The notes under the pieces: generated by a model | What the model was told of the DNA's origin: nothing | The model's input: the letters and a program-made list of their open reading frames with translations, nothing else | Database searches by the model: none | Program-made: the position numbers and the translations under genes | DNA from: Peribacillus deserti | GTDB lineage: Bacteria; Bacillota; Bacilli; Bacillales; DSM-1321 | Assembly (NCBI RefSeq): GCF_016909175.1 | Contig: NZ_JAFBFI010000004.1 | Location: 62,001-126,000 of the forward strand | Direction of reading: 5' to 3' | DNA length: 64,000 nucleotides | Shown here: one piece after another, positions 1 through 8,033 of the stretch | How positions within the stretch are numbered: the stretch's first letter is position 1 | How the letters are laid out: each line of letters begins with the position of its first letter

Positions 1-38
1 AAATAAAATCCGTACAGACACAGACAAGGCCTTTCAGA

Positions 39-86
39 CATACACATGTTTAATAGGCGTGTGCCTAAAACAACGGAGGTGTAGCG
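39..86 (+). promoter_or_regulatory. sigK upstream region with possible sigma-E -10
   Basis: The 86 bases before sigK contain CATACACAT at 39-47, which resembles the sigma-E -10 element, but I could not find a convincing -35 at the right distance. GGAGGTG at 75-81 is the ribosome binding site and fixes the ATG at 87. sigK is sigma-E (plus SpoIIID) dependent in B. subtilis, so a mother-cell promoter is expected here; the assignment is tentative. Confidence 0.3.
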
Positions 87-800
87 ATGCCCGGTATTTT
101 TACTGCAATAAGCTATATGGTAAAGGAACTCTTTTTATTAGTTTCTTATGTAAAAAACAATGCTTTTCCTCAGCCCTTGTCAGCACAAGATGAACGTAAA
201 TACCTGCTTCTTATGGCGGAAGGCGACAGTGAGGCAAGAAATATTCTTATAGAGCATAACCTTCGGCTTGTGGCCCATATTGTCAAAAAGTTTGAAAATA
301 CAGGGGAGGATACAGAAGATCTCATCTCCATCGGCACCATCGGCCTGATAAAAGCCATCGAAAGCTATTCTGAGGGCAAAGGGACTAAGCTGGCTACTTA
401 TGCAGCCCGCTGTATTGAGAACGAAATTTTGATGCACCTGAGAGCAACTAAGAAAACAAAGAAAGATGTTTCACTCCATGATCCAATTGGACAGGACAAA
501 GAAGGAAATGAGATTAGCTTGATTGATGTTTTAAAATCTGAGTCGGAAGATGTGGTCGACACCATTCAATTAAACTTGGAAATTGAAAAGGTTAAGCAGT
601 TTATTGATGTATTAGATGATCGAGAAAAAGAAGTTATAATAGGCCGGTTTGGACTTGATCTGCAGAAAGAAAAAACACAGAGGGAAATTGCCAAGGAGCT
701 GGGGATATCGAGGAGTTATGTTTCACGAATAGAAAAACGCGCCCTCATGAAAATGTTCCACGAATTTTACCGGGCAGAAAAAGAAAAAAGGAAAGGCTGA
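87..800 (+). CDS. sigK: RNA polymerase sigma-K, uninterrupted pro-sigma-K
   Basis: Late mother-cell sigma factor of sporulation, 237 aa, near the usual 241. Residues 1-20 form the hydrophobic pro-sequence (ending around LFLLVS before [10 protein letters not shown]) that the membrane protease SpoIVFB removes. Region 2 lies at about 45-120 ([18 protein letters not shown], then [11 protein letters not shown]) and the region 4 helix-turn-helix at about 197-220 ([17 protein letters not shown]). The frame is continuous. In B. subtilis 168 the gene is split into spoIVCB and spoIIIC by the skin element; here there is no insertion and no recombinase beside it. The ATG has GGAGGTG six bases upstream. 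Function is secure from very high similarity to the known protein. Confidence 0.97.
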   Translation: MPGIFTAISYMVKELFLLVSYVKNNAFPQPLSAQDERKYLLLMAEGDSEARNILIEHNLRLVAHIVKKFENTGEDTEDLISIGTIGLIKAIESYSEGKGTKLATYAARCIENEILMHLRATKKTKKDVSLHDPIGQDKEGNEISLIDVLKSESEDVVDTIQLNLEIEKVKQFIDVLDDREKEVIIGRFGLDLQKEKTQREIAKELGISRSYVSRIEKRALMKMFHEFYRAEKEKRKG

Positions 801-819
801 ATTGCCTTCCTTTTTTTCT
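784..819 (+). terminator. sigK terminator overlapping its stop codon
   Basis: AAGGC (793-797) pairs with GCCTT (804-808); the stem continues outward with one mismatch and is followed by a run of seven T. The sigK stop codon (798-800) sits in the loop. Confidence 0.75.
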
Positions 820-860
820 TTTCATATAATTTAATAAATTCATTTCATTCATCCTGAGTT

Positions 861-1691
861 CTAATCAATCGAATACCTATAATATTCCTGTGTATTGAAC
901 GGCTGAAACCCACATGAGGTATATAACCGTAATGCATGCTCGTTCTTTGCTTCTACCTCAAGGTAAATATCATGGCCTGATTCCCGCTCCTGTAAGATGA
1001 CAGTTTTCAGGACCTGGCGCCCAATCCCCTTACCCTGAAATTCTGGAAGCACTGAAAAACCATAGATCCATGAATCTTTTTGGTTGAAGCATGAAACTCT
1101 TATCTTTCCCACAGCTTCCTCTTCATGTTCAATTATATATGAATGCTGATTTCTTTCTTTCCGGGTTTCCATATTAAACCTGGCTGCTTCTTCCCTTCTT
1201 AAACCAAAGCATCTGGCATCCAGTTCAATTTCCAGCTTAGTGTCTTCCTCAGTCCTAGGCCGTACCACCACATCCATTTCGATGTTCAATACAGCTTCCT
1301 GCCACTTCATTTGGTATTCAGAGAAAGCATAATTAAAAGGGACTCTTTTCAAAAACTGCTTTCCCGACTGTGAATTTACAGGAGCATTGAATAAAATCTC
1401 ACGGAAATGTTTAGCTTTAATCTCTTCCAGTGCGTTTTGATACAAAGAAGTGAAAATACCTTTACGGCGGTATTCAGGATGCACCAGGCCGCATAGTTCA
1501 ACTTTGCTGCCGAAATCATAAACACCAATAAAGCCGATAAGTCTGCCTTGATCAAAAAAAGAATGTTTATTCAGTTCATCTTCACTTTTTTGCTCAAGCG
1601 TCTCCCAATTCAATTTTAATTGAATATGCTCCTCTTCCTCGCATAGTTCCTGTAATTGTTTTAATTCTGCTAAATGCTGTACAGCCTTCAC
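861..1691 (-). CDS. Tandem-GNAT acetyltransferase
   Basis: 276-aa protein with two GNAT folds. The N-terminal one (about 1-125) has VHPEYRRKGIFTSLYQNAL, a good acetyl-CoA loop; the C-terminal one (about 140-276) has LPEFQGKGIGRQVL followed by EVEAKNEHALRLYTSCGF, the standard motif A and B. It should transfer an acetyl group to an amine, but the substrate cannot be told from sequence. GTG start with GGGGG seven bases upstream. It lies between sigK and the YrzI cluster, facing sigK. I know of no equivalent here in B. subtilis, so it may be a lineage-specific insertion. Cytoplasmic; no signal or membrane segment. Confidence 0.85.
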   Translation of the reverse strand: MKAVQHLAELKQLQELCEEEEHIQLKLNWETLEQKSEDELNKHSFFDQGRLIGFIGVYDFGSKVELCGLVHPEYRRKGIFTSLYQNALEEIKAKHFREILFNAPVNSQSGKQFLKRVPFNYAFSEYQMKWQEAVLNIEMDVVVRPRTEEDTKLEIELDARCFGLRREEAARFNMETRKERNQHSYIIEHEEEAVGKIRVSCFNQKDSWIYGFSVLPEFQGKGIGRQVLKTVILQERESGHDIYLEVEAKNEHALRLYTSCGFQPFNTQEYYRYSID

Positions 1692-1725
1692 CTCATTTCC
1701 CCCTTTTCCCGTAAATTATCGTTCC

Positions 1726-1782
1726 TTAGCCGGTATCTTTATAAAACCATAATAGTCCTTTTCGATTTAATAATTTAGTCAT
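1726..1782 (-). CDS. Possible 18-aa peptide after the YrzI cluster
   Basis: ATG at 1782 is preceded by GGTGGAG at good spacing and opens an 18-codon frame (MTKLLNRKGLLWFYKDTG) ending at TAA. It is basic and aromatic, and unlike the YrzI peptides. It lies about 30 bases after the last of them, so could be translated from the same transcript. I do not recognise a family. The support is only the ribosome binding site and the position. Confidence 0.25.
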   Translation of the reverse strand: MTKLLNRKGLLWFYKDTG

Positions 1783-1812
1783 AAGAATCTCCACCTTCTT
1801 TGGAATTTTGAA

Positions 1813-1953
1813 TTACATGATATTTCCGATTTGCAGCGATTTATCGATGTTTTTTTCATGCCACTCTTTTATAGATTCCTGATGCAAAGCTTCTTGGCGG
1901 CTTAATCCTTTTTTCTTGATAATAATGGTAAAGAAAAGCATATGGATGGTCAT
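1813..1953 (-). CDS. YrzI-family small protein, copy 1
   Basis: 46-aa peptide starting MTIHMLFFTIIIKKKG, with a C-terminal part LSRQEALHQESIKEWHEKN. The N-terminus is a short hydrophobic stretch followed by lysines, suggesting membrane-surface association; the second half is charged with the conserved HQE...WH..N pattern of this cluster. The ribosome binding site is GGAGGTG with TTGT... spacing to the ATG as in the sister copies. From memory this is the 'Bacillus tandem small' YrzI family, known for tandem copies and of unknown function. It is the most downstream intact member of the cluster. Confidence 0.8.
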   Translation of the reverse strand: MTIHMLFFTIIIKKKGLSRQEALHQESIKEWHEKNIDKSLQIGNIM

Positions 1954-1993
1954 ACAATCACCTCCTGAAATTTCGCACTAAGGACTTTCTCTC

Positions 1994-2135
1994 TTACATC
2001 ACGTTGTTCATTTCTGCCCATTTGTATAGATTCCGCTCATGCCATTGCTGAATCTGTTCCTGGTGCTCGGTCTTGTTTTCTGCTCTTTGGCTTTTGTTTA
2101 ATAAAAATGGTTAAGAAGAGCATTTGAATCATCAT
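1994..2135 (-). pseudogene. YrzI-family copy 2, frameshifted
   Basis: Same layout as its neighbours: AAGGAG, ATG, then MMIQMLFLTIFIKQK, and further on HQEQIQQWHERNL ending in ATG TAA. The two halves are in different frames. Between AAACAA and CACCAG there are 28 bases here and 27 in copy 4, so there is a one-base insertion, and the whole unit is 142 rather than 141 bases. Read from the start codon it gives only 32 aa with a divergent tail. Either it is decaying, or one base is a sequencing error. Confidence 0.75.
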
Positions 2136-2154
2136 ACTATCACTCCTTGCTAGC

Positions 2155-2295
2155 TTAAATTACGTTTTGAAGCTGGACGATGCGGTTCATATTAGCATCA
2201 TGCCACCTCTTAATTTCTTCCTGATGAAAAGCTTCTTCTCTGCTTATTTTAGTCTGCTTAATAATGATCGTGAAGATCAGCATATTTATAGTCAT
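2155..2295 (-). CDS. YrzI-family small protein, copy 3
   Basis: 46-aa peptide: hydrophobic start MTINMLIFTIIIKQTK, then ISREEAFHQEEIKRWHDAN. I chose the ATG at 2295 because GGAGGTGA lies eight bases upstream and because it makes the length equal to copies 1 and 4; an upstream in-frame ATG has no such site. Same family, orientation and spacing as the neighbours. Function unknown. Confidence 0.85.
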   Translation of the reverse strand: MTINMLIFTIIIKQTKISREEAFHQEEIKRWHDANMNRIVQLQNVI

Positions 2296-2332
2296 ATAAT
2301 CACCTCCATTATTATTAATAAAATTCAGCCTG

Positions 2333-2473
2333 CTACATGATAAGGGGAACCTGGAGCGTCCTGTCGAGATTCCGGTCATGCCATTTTTGAATCTGTTCCT
2401 GGTGGAATGCTTCTTTCCGGCTTATTGCTTTTTGTTTAATGATGATCGTGAAGAAAAGCATATGGATTGTCAT
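2333..2473 (-). CDS. YrzI-family small protein, copy 4 (first in the cluster)
   Basis: 46-aa peptide MTIHMLFFTIIIKQKA followed by ISRKEAFHQEQIQKWHDRN. The ribosome binding site AAGGAGGTGA is a perfect anti-16S match, seven bases from the ATG, so translation should be very strong. It begins only about 40 bases after a terminator hairpin, so its transcription must either read through that hairpin or start within it. It is nearly identical in its first 15 residues to copy 1. Confidence 0.85.
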   Translation of the reverse strand: MTIHMLFFTIIIKQKAISRKEAFHQEQIQKWHDRNLDRTLQVPLIM

Positions 2474-2508
2474 ACAATCACCTCCTTTACAATATTTAAA
2501 TGCAGGCA

Positions 2509-2538
2509 TAAAAAGGCCGCAGAAAACTTCTGCGGCCT
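2509..2538 (-). terminator. Hairpin 1 upstream of the YrzI cluster
   Basis: Perfect 11-bp stem: 2514-2524 (AGGCCGCAGAA) pairs with 2528-2538 around a 3-base loop. On the minus strand it is followed by TTTTT. It ends about 35 bases before the start codon of the first YrzI copy. Confidence 0.8.
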
Positions 2539-2572
2539 GAACACAACCGCAGGAAATTTATCCATGCGGCGC

Positions 2573-2605
2573 AAAAAGGCCGCACGGAATATTCTCCCTG
2601 CGGCC
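2573..2605 (-). terminator. Hairpin 2 upstream of the YrzI cluster
   Basis: GGCCGCA (2578-2584) pairs with TGCGGCC (2599-2605), followed on the minus strand by TTTTT. It shares its GGCCGCA core with hairpin 1, about 60 bases downstream, so the two could also pair with each other. Confidence 0.65.
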
Positions 2606-2637
2606 ATATAGTATGATTGCATTCATAAACATAGAAA

Positions 2638-2724
2638 TTATGAGTTCATCGAACCAGCCAGGTCGAATATATAAACATGACATATTAAATTGTAAGTCTT
2701 TACAGCTGCTTGAGTATATAACAT
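2638..2724 (-). CDS. Possible 28-aa leader peptide before the YrzI cluster
   Basis: ATG at 2724 opens 28 codons (start MLYTQAAVKTYNLICHVYIF) and ends at TAA. GGGAGG lies nine bases upstream. An overlapping ATG at 2729 would give only eight residues and is too close to the ribosome binding site. The frame follows a near-consensus sigma-A promoter and precedes two terminator hairpins. I recognise no family. Whether it acts as a peptide or only as a translated leader cannot be decided from sequence. Confidence 0.4.
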   Translation of the reverse strand: MLYTQAAVKTYNLICHVYIFDLAGSMNS

Positions 2725-2776
2725 GTCATTCGACCTCCCTTAGTTAATTTGCTCTTAGAAAGAGCTTACATTGGTA

Positions 2777-2805
2777 AGTATATCCAAATTGCTACATTTT
2801 GTAAA
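2777..2805 (-). promoter_or_regulatory. Sigma-A promoter of the YrzI leader
   Basis: On the minus strand TTTACA (2800-2805), 17 bases, TATACT (2777-2782). The expected start is near 2770, giving a leader of about 300 bases before the first YrzI copy. Just downstream, GCTCTT and AAGAGC form a small 5' hairpin. Confidence 0.7.
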
Positions 2806-2911
2806 CCAGTTTTTGGCCTAAATTTTCTACATCATTCGATAAATGGATATTTGACCCAGGTATAAATCTTTATACTTACATATAGGCCGCTTAAAAATTT
2901 CAGCTAATAAG

Positions 2912-2942
2912 CAAAAAAGCCGGACCTTATAAAGGCCGGCTT
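2912..2942 (-). terminator. Terminator after yrhC
   Basis: AGCCGG (2918-2923) pairs with CCGGCT (2936-2941), with a nested CCTT/AAGG; followed by TTTTTT on the minus strand. It closes the yrrT-mtnN-mccAB-yrhC unit. Confidence 0.8.
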
Positions 2943-2952
2943 AATCAATGGT

Positions 2953-3210
2953 TTATACATCGGTTTTCTCCGATTGAGATAAAAGAGATTTATATTTCGC
3001 AGAAAGATAGAAGAACACTCCTGAAAGAGAAATAAAAAGAATAGTTGCTCCCATCATTAAGTAATCAGGGTTTAATCCTTTTCCATGTGAGGAAATAAGG
3101 ACTCCTAGATAAAAGAACACGCTCGCACAAATAAGGGAAAAAGCAAATCTTTTGTAATCTACCATTTTTTCGCGATAAATAGTCTCTAACGATTTCTTTT
3201 TAAAGTTCAC
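2953..3210 (-). CDS. yrhC: YrhC-like small membrane protein
   Basis: 85 aa with two predicted membrane helices (about 21-40, FAFSLICASVFFYLGVLI; and 50-70, YLMMGATILFISLSGVFFYL) and a basic N-terminus. GTG start with AGGTGGG eight bases upstream. It matches the YrhC-like family, which in Bacillus ends the methionine-to-cysteine operon. No function is known. Spacing of about 100 bases from mccB and the terminator just downstream make it the likely last gene of that operon. Confidence 0.8.
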   Translation of the reverse strand: MNFKKKSLETIYREKMVDYKRFAFSLICASVFFYLGVLISSHGKGLNPDYLMMGATILFISLSGVFFYLSAKYKSLLSQSEKTDV

Positions 3211-3313
3211 TTAAATCCCACCTGCACTTTCTAGTAAAAACTAATTACAACCATAACATAAAAGCCAGATTATAGAATTAGTAAATTACTGTAAATACAG
3301 AGGATTCAGCAGT

Positions 3314-4447
<1,134 letters not shown>

Positions 4448-5371
4448 TTAAATTCCTCCCTGATATATCTTTTTGCTTAAATATCTTTCACTTGAATCTG
4501 GGAAAATAACAGCAATATTTGTACCGGCTTCTGCCCTTTCTGCTTCTTTTAGTGCTGCATAGAATGCTGCACCTGAGGAGCTTCCGACAAGCAAACCTGA
4601 CGTTTGTGCCAATTCTTTTACCAAATCAAAAGCACTCTTGTCACTTACCGTATAAATCTCATCAAAGTAGCTTTCGTCCATATAACCTGGAAGAAACTCC
4701 ATGCCAATTCCCTCCGTTTTATGAGGGCCAGATTTCCCGCCGTTCAAAATGGAGCCTTCAGGTTCAACAATAACGGTTTTAAGCGACTTTTTTTTCTCTT
4801 TTAAGTATCTTGCTGTGCCCATGAAGGTTCCGCCCGTACCTGCACCTGCAACAAAGATATCTACCTTACCATCAAGCTGGCTCCAGAGCTCCGGCCCAAG
4901 TGTTTTATAATACGTCTCGGGGTTCGAAGGGTTTGAGAATTGGGCCGGTGAAAAAGAGCCCGGAATTTCTTTAAGAAGATCCTCAGATTTTCTGATAGCC
5001 CCCTTCATTCCCTCTTCAGTAGGTGTATGGATAATCTCAGCTCCGAGTGCGCGCATGAGCTCCTGTTTTTCCTGGCTGAATTTTTCCGGTACACAGAAAA
5101 TCACATTGATTCCATGTTTTTGTGCGGCCAGAGCAAGACCTATACCTGTATTTCCGGCCGTAGGCTCTATAATGGTGCCATTTTCTCTTAACTTGCCGCT
5201 TTCTAGAGCGGTGCGTATTAGTTCTTGGCCTAATCGGTCCTTTACACTTCCGCCTGGATTAAAAAACTCCAGCTTAGCATATATATTTACGCCTTCTGGG
5301 ATGCCGAAACCTGTAATCTGGACCAGCGGTGTATTTCCCACTAGTTCATGTACACTGCGGAATACATTCAT
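4448..5371 (-). CDS. mccA: O-acetylserine-dependent cystathionine beta-synthase
   Basis: 307-aa fold-type II PLP enzyme that joins homocysteine to O-acetylserine to form cystathionine. The PLP lysine is in NPGGSVKDR (about 42), the substrate loop is PTAGNTGIG (about 70), and the phosphate loop is GAGTGGTFMG (about 178). There is no C-terminal CBS domain, as in Bacillus MccA. The sequence alone could be read as a cysteine synthase, but adjacency to mccB and mtnN favours MccA. ATG with AAAGGGAG upstream. A hairpin separates it from mtnN, so it may have a promoter of its own, though I could not define one. Confidence 0.9.
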   Translation of the reverse strand: MNVFRSVHELVGNTPLVQITGFGIPEGVNIYAKLEFFNPGGSVKDRLGQELIRTALESGKLRENGTIIEPTAGNTGIGLALAAQKHGINVIFCVPEKFSQEKQELMRALGAEIIHTPTEEGMKGAIRKSEDLLKEIPGSFSPAQFSNPSNPETYYKTLGPELWSQLDGKVDIFVAGAGTGGTFMGTARYLKEKKKSLKTVIVEPEGSILNGGKSGPHKTEGIGMEFLPGYMDESYFDEIYTVSDKSAFDLVKELAQTSGLLVGSSSGAAFYAALKEAERAEAGTNIAVIFPDSSERYLSKKIYQGGI

Positions 5372-5465
5372 ACTTAATCTCCCTTTAATTTTAATGCAGA
5401 AGTTGAATCTAAGTAGTTCGCATAGATTAAGCTGTTTTCATTTAACATTTTTACCCATAAACAAA

Positions 5466-5490
5466 CATTCACACGGTACCGCTGTGAATG
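5466..5490 (-). terminator. Hairpin between mtnN and mccA
   Basis: CATTCACA (5466-5473) pairs with TGTGAATG (5483-5490). The T-tract on the minus strand (TTTGTTTATG) is weak, so this may be an attenuator or processing site inside the operon rather than a full stop. Confidence 0.5.
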
Positions 5491-5506
5491 CCTGCTGCTC
5501 TGTTTA

Positions 5507-6205
5507 TTAACGGTTTATTTTGTCTACAATCTTGACTACCAGCTCAGAAGAATTCTCTGCTGCTTTCACAAGGAACTTTTCAAATGATATATCAGATTCC
5601 TTGCCTGCTATGTCTGATAAGGCACGGATTACGACAAACGGCACATTGAACTGATGAGCAACCTGAGCAATTGCTGCTGCTTCCATTTCCGCTGCGTAAA
5701 GATCCGGGAATTTTCCTCGGACAAACTCTACGCGCTCCTTATCATTCATAAACGAGTCACCGGTTGCGATCAATCCTGTCACAACCTGAATTCCATTGAT
5801 TTCAGCAGCCGATTCCTGCGCTGCAGCTATGAGGCTTTCATCAGCTTTAAAGGCGGCAGGAAGCTGCGGCACCTGTCCGTATTCGTAGCCAAATGCCGTT
5901 ACGTCTACATCATGGTGGCGGACTTCTGAGGAAATTACAACATCCCCTACATTTAGTGAAGGGAGGAAGCCCCCTGCTGAACCCGTATTGATGATAACAT
6001 CCGGTTTATATTTTTCAAGCAATACAGCCGTGGACAGGGCAGCGTTCACTTTCCCAATTCCTGACTTGAGCAGAACCACTTCCGTTCCGTTTAGTGTACC
6101 CATATTAAACTCACAGCCAGCTACGGTTTCCTGTGTTAAGTTCTCTATTTTATCTCTTAAAATGGTTACTTCTTCTTCCATTGCTCCGATAATTGCTGCT
6201 TTCAT
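5507..6205 (-). CDS. mtnN: 5'-methylthioadenosine / S-adenosylhomocysteine nucleosidase
   Basis: 232 aa, usual length. It removes adenine from S-adenosylhomocysteine and methylthioadenosine, giving the S-ribosylhomocysteine that feeds homocysteine formation. Motifs: [13 protein letters not shown] at the start, INTGSAGG near 78, TGDSFMND near 150, the substrate glutamate in [13 protein letters not shown] near 175 and the catalytic aspartate in [10 protein letters not shown] near 198. It lies 17 bases after yrrT in the same operon. Cytoplasmic. Confidence 0.95.
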   Translation of the reverse strand: MKAAIIGAMEEEVTILRDKIENLTQETVAGCEFNMGTLNGTEVVLLKSGIGKVNAALSTAVLLEKYKPDVIINTGSAGGFLPSLNVGDVVISSEVRHHDVDVTAFGYEYGQVPQLPAAFKADESLIAAAQESAAEINGIQVVTGLIATGDSFMNDKERVEFVRGKFPDLYAAEMEAAAIAQVAHQFNVPFVVIRALSDIAGKESDISFEKFLVKAAENSSELVVKIVDKINR

Positions 6206-6222
6206 TGTACAACCTCTTTCTA

Positions 6223-6861
6223 TTACTGTTTAATTGCCTCTAGGATCCATACAAATCCATTGCACTTCTCAAAGGTTACTAAAAAACCATTAGAAGTTAA
6301 AGCTTTTTCTAAAAACGGAATCGTTGTATAGTATTCCGAACGCAAATCTGCCGCCAGGTTTAGATATCCCGCGTCTTCTGCATCGGCAATTGCCCTCTCG
6401 TAAGCCATTACGGATTCATACATCGTATCTGCAAAAATTATTTTACCACCTTTATCTAATAAACTGTTATAAAGTTTAATAGCCCTTTCTTTTTCCTCAT
6501 CGGTTAGATGATGAAAAGCATAGGTGCTTACAAAGGTATCAATTTTTCCAGAAACTTCGAACTCTAGGAAATCGCCATCCTTAATTTCAGCCCTGCTGCC
6601 CAGCTTTTCCTCAGCTTTTTTTCTCATGGAAGGGGAGGGCTCTATTCCTGTAACCCTTAATCCTGACTGCAGCAATTTTTCAGTAAGATTCCCAGTCCCT
6701 ACTCCAAACTCGACAACATGTCCCTGTGATTTAGAAGCAGTTAAATTAAGTATTTCATTGTAATTCTTAAATACTTCACGATATTCTATATCATGGCCAA
6801 CTACGGTATCATCATACGTTTCAGACCAATCATTAAATAATTCTATAAATTCTCTGCCCAC
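6223..6861 (-). CDS. yrrT: SAM-dependent methyltransferase YrrT
   Basis: 212-aa class I methyltransferase, normal for YrrT. The SAM loop is [16 protein letters not shown] at about 49-64, with the acidic turn GIEPSP near 73 and DGDFLEFE near 95. It starts with GTG; AGGTGG is nine bases upstream and no ATG fits. It is the first gene of the operon with mtnN, mccA, mccB and yrhC. In B. subtilis the operon is repressed by CymR. The 130 bases upstream are AT-rich, but I could not pin down a CymR box. Substrate unknown. Confidence 0.88.
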   Translation of the reverse strand: MGREFIELFNDWSETYDDTVVGHDIEYREVFKNYNEILNLTASKSQGHVVEFGVGTGNLTEKLLQSGLRVTGIEPSPSMRKKAEEKLGSRAEIKDGDFLEFEVSGKIDTFVSTYAFHHLTDEEKERAIKLYNSLLDKGGKIIFADTMYESVMAYERAIADAEDAGYLNLAADLRSEYYTTIPFLEKALTSNGFLVTFEKCNGFVWILEAIKQ

Positions 6862-7001
6862 AAATATGCGCCACCTTTAAATATTTTATTATTCCTATGA
6901 GCATACTATGATTTAAATATGAAACAGTTCTATAAATATAGCAAGTGATTTATTCTTTCTGGTAAAATATAACGAAGAGGACAATATTGGAGGATAAGCA
7001 A

Positions 7002-7208
7002 TTGAACTTTCACTTAGATATCATTGAAGACAAAATCGAATTTTTTGAAGCAGAGAATATAAAGGACCTAGAACATAAAATACAGGCACAAATTGAGATT
7101 AATAAATCGATTTTGCTTCAGGTTGCTTCTGTTTCACATCAAATGCATGTTTCCGAGGAAGGCAGGAGATTTTATAGCGCTGTAGTACATTTTAAGGCTA
7201 AAAAATAA
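7002..7208 (+). CDS. yrzA: YrzA family protein (DUF2536)
   Basis: 68-aa soluble protein starting MNFHLDIIEDKIEFFEA. I chose the TTG at 7002 because GGAGG at 6989-6993 is eight bases upstream and because family members begin with this segment; a TTG at 6987 overlaps that site and adds a non-homologous stretch. Conserved features are the acidic-aromatic start, DLEHKIQAQIEIN, and the ending RRFYSAVVHFKAKK. The function of the family is not known. It is the only plus-strand gene between sigK and rarA and diverges from yrrT. Confidence 0.8.
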   Translation: MNFHLDIIEDKIEFFEAENIKDLEHKIQAQIEINKSILLQVASVSHQMHVSEEGRRFYSAVVHFKAKK

Positions 7209-7252
7209 AAGGGAGCAGTCTGCCGCTAGAATAGCCGGACTGTCTCCCTTTT
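7207..7252. terminator. Bidirectional terminator between yrzA and yrrS
   Basis: AAAAGGGAG and CAGTC (7207-7220) pair with GACTG and CTCCCTTTT (7238-7252) with one bulged base. There are T-rich tails on both strands, so it can end yrzA from the left and yrrS from the right. Confidence 0.8.
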
Positions 7253-7268
7253 ATTTCTTTTAAAAATT

Positions 7269-7907
7269 TTACTTTTTATCATTTACCTTAAGTTCCTGAA
7301 CTTTTACCGGTTTCCATCCCTGGCCATTTACCCATTCTATGTGTACCCGGTATGCTTGGTCATTGTCCTTAGCTGATACAGTACCTACCGCACTGTTTGG
7401 AGAACCGCCATTCTCAAGCCACCATACAGTCAAGTTGGCCGGGGCAATTTTGGCCCCATATGCCAGCGCTTTTTCCATTTCGGACCAGTCTACCGATCCT
7501 TGATCATATGTTGCTGTATGTTCTCCCTGCTGCGTGGTTCCAACAGGCTTCCAGGATTCGTTTTTATAGGACTTTGCTACATTAGGATCCTTATCAGGTA
7601 TTTCAACAACCTTGTCAGGGTCGCTCTCTTCTGCTCCCTCAAGATCCCGTCCGCTAAGGTCTACTTGGCCTTCGTCATCCTTTTCAGCCTGCTTCTCCTT
7701 TTTGTCAGCTTTCTTTGATGTTGCCTCTGTTTTAGGAGTTTTACTTTCTATCTCTTTAGAAGCTTCATTGTTTCCCCCAAGAAAGATAAATCCTGCAACA
7801 GATATAATAAGCACCGAAACAAGTACAATCAGGAAGTTATAAATGCGGTTAGCTTTCCTTTGTTTTGTTTTATCAATACGTGTACTTTTATTTAGGTCTC
7901 GTTCCAT
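7269..7907 (-). CDS. yrrS: YrrS family membrane-anchored protein (DUF1510)
   Basis: 212 aa: basic cytoplasmic start (1-22), one membrane helix (about 24-45, FLIVLVSVLIISVAGFIFLG), a low-complexity Lys/Glu/Asp linker (about 50-115), and a conserved outer domain of about 95 residues containing SWKPVGTTQQGEHTATYDQG and VDWSEMEKALAYG. The second half is the DUF1510 domain. It lies downstream of pbpI; from memory the B. subtilis pair is expressed in the mother cell under sigma-E. Its molecular role is unknown, but the outward-facing domain next to a PBP suggests cell-wall work. Confidence 0.85.
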   Translation of the reverse strand: MERDLNKSTRIDKTKQRKANRIYNFLIVLVSVLIISVAGFIFLGGNNEASKEIESKTPKTEATSKKADKKEKQAEKDDEGQVDLSGRDLEGAEESDPDKVVEIPDKDPNVAKSYKNESWKPVGTTQQGEHTATYDQGSVDWSEMEKALAYGAKIAPANLTVWWLENGGSPNSAVGTVSAKDNDQAYRVHIEWVNGQGWKPVKVQELKVNDKK

Positions 7908-8033
7908 CCAATCCCCCCATTATCAAACCAGCATTTCATCGCTTATATAGTAACACGTCAGCACTCTTCAACTGAAGAAAAATGCCCTTTCCATTATATT
8001 CTGACAGCATTATGACAAGCTTTCCATGGTGAA

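Noticed and set aside
5372-5465. Separate sigma-A promoter for mccA
   Set aside because: Only weak matches (TTAAAT, TAATCT) at poor spacing; not reported as a feature.
6862-7001. CymR box upstream of yrrT
   Set aside because: AT-rich sequence such as TAGGAATAATAAAATATTT is suggestive, but I could not match it to a consensus that I trust.
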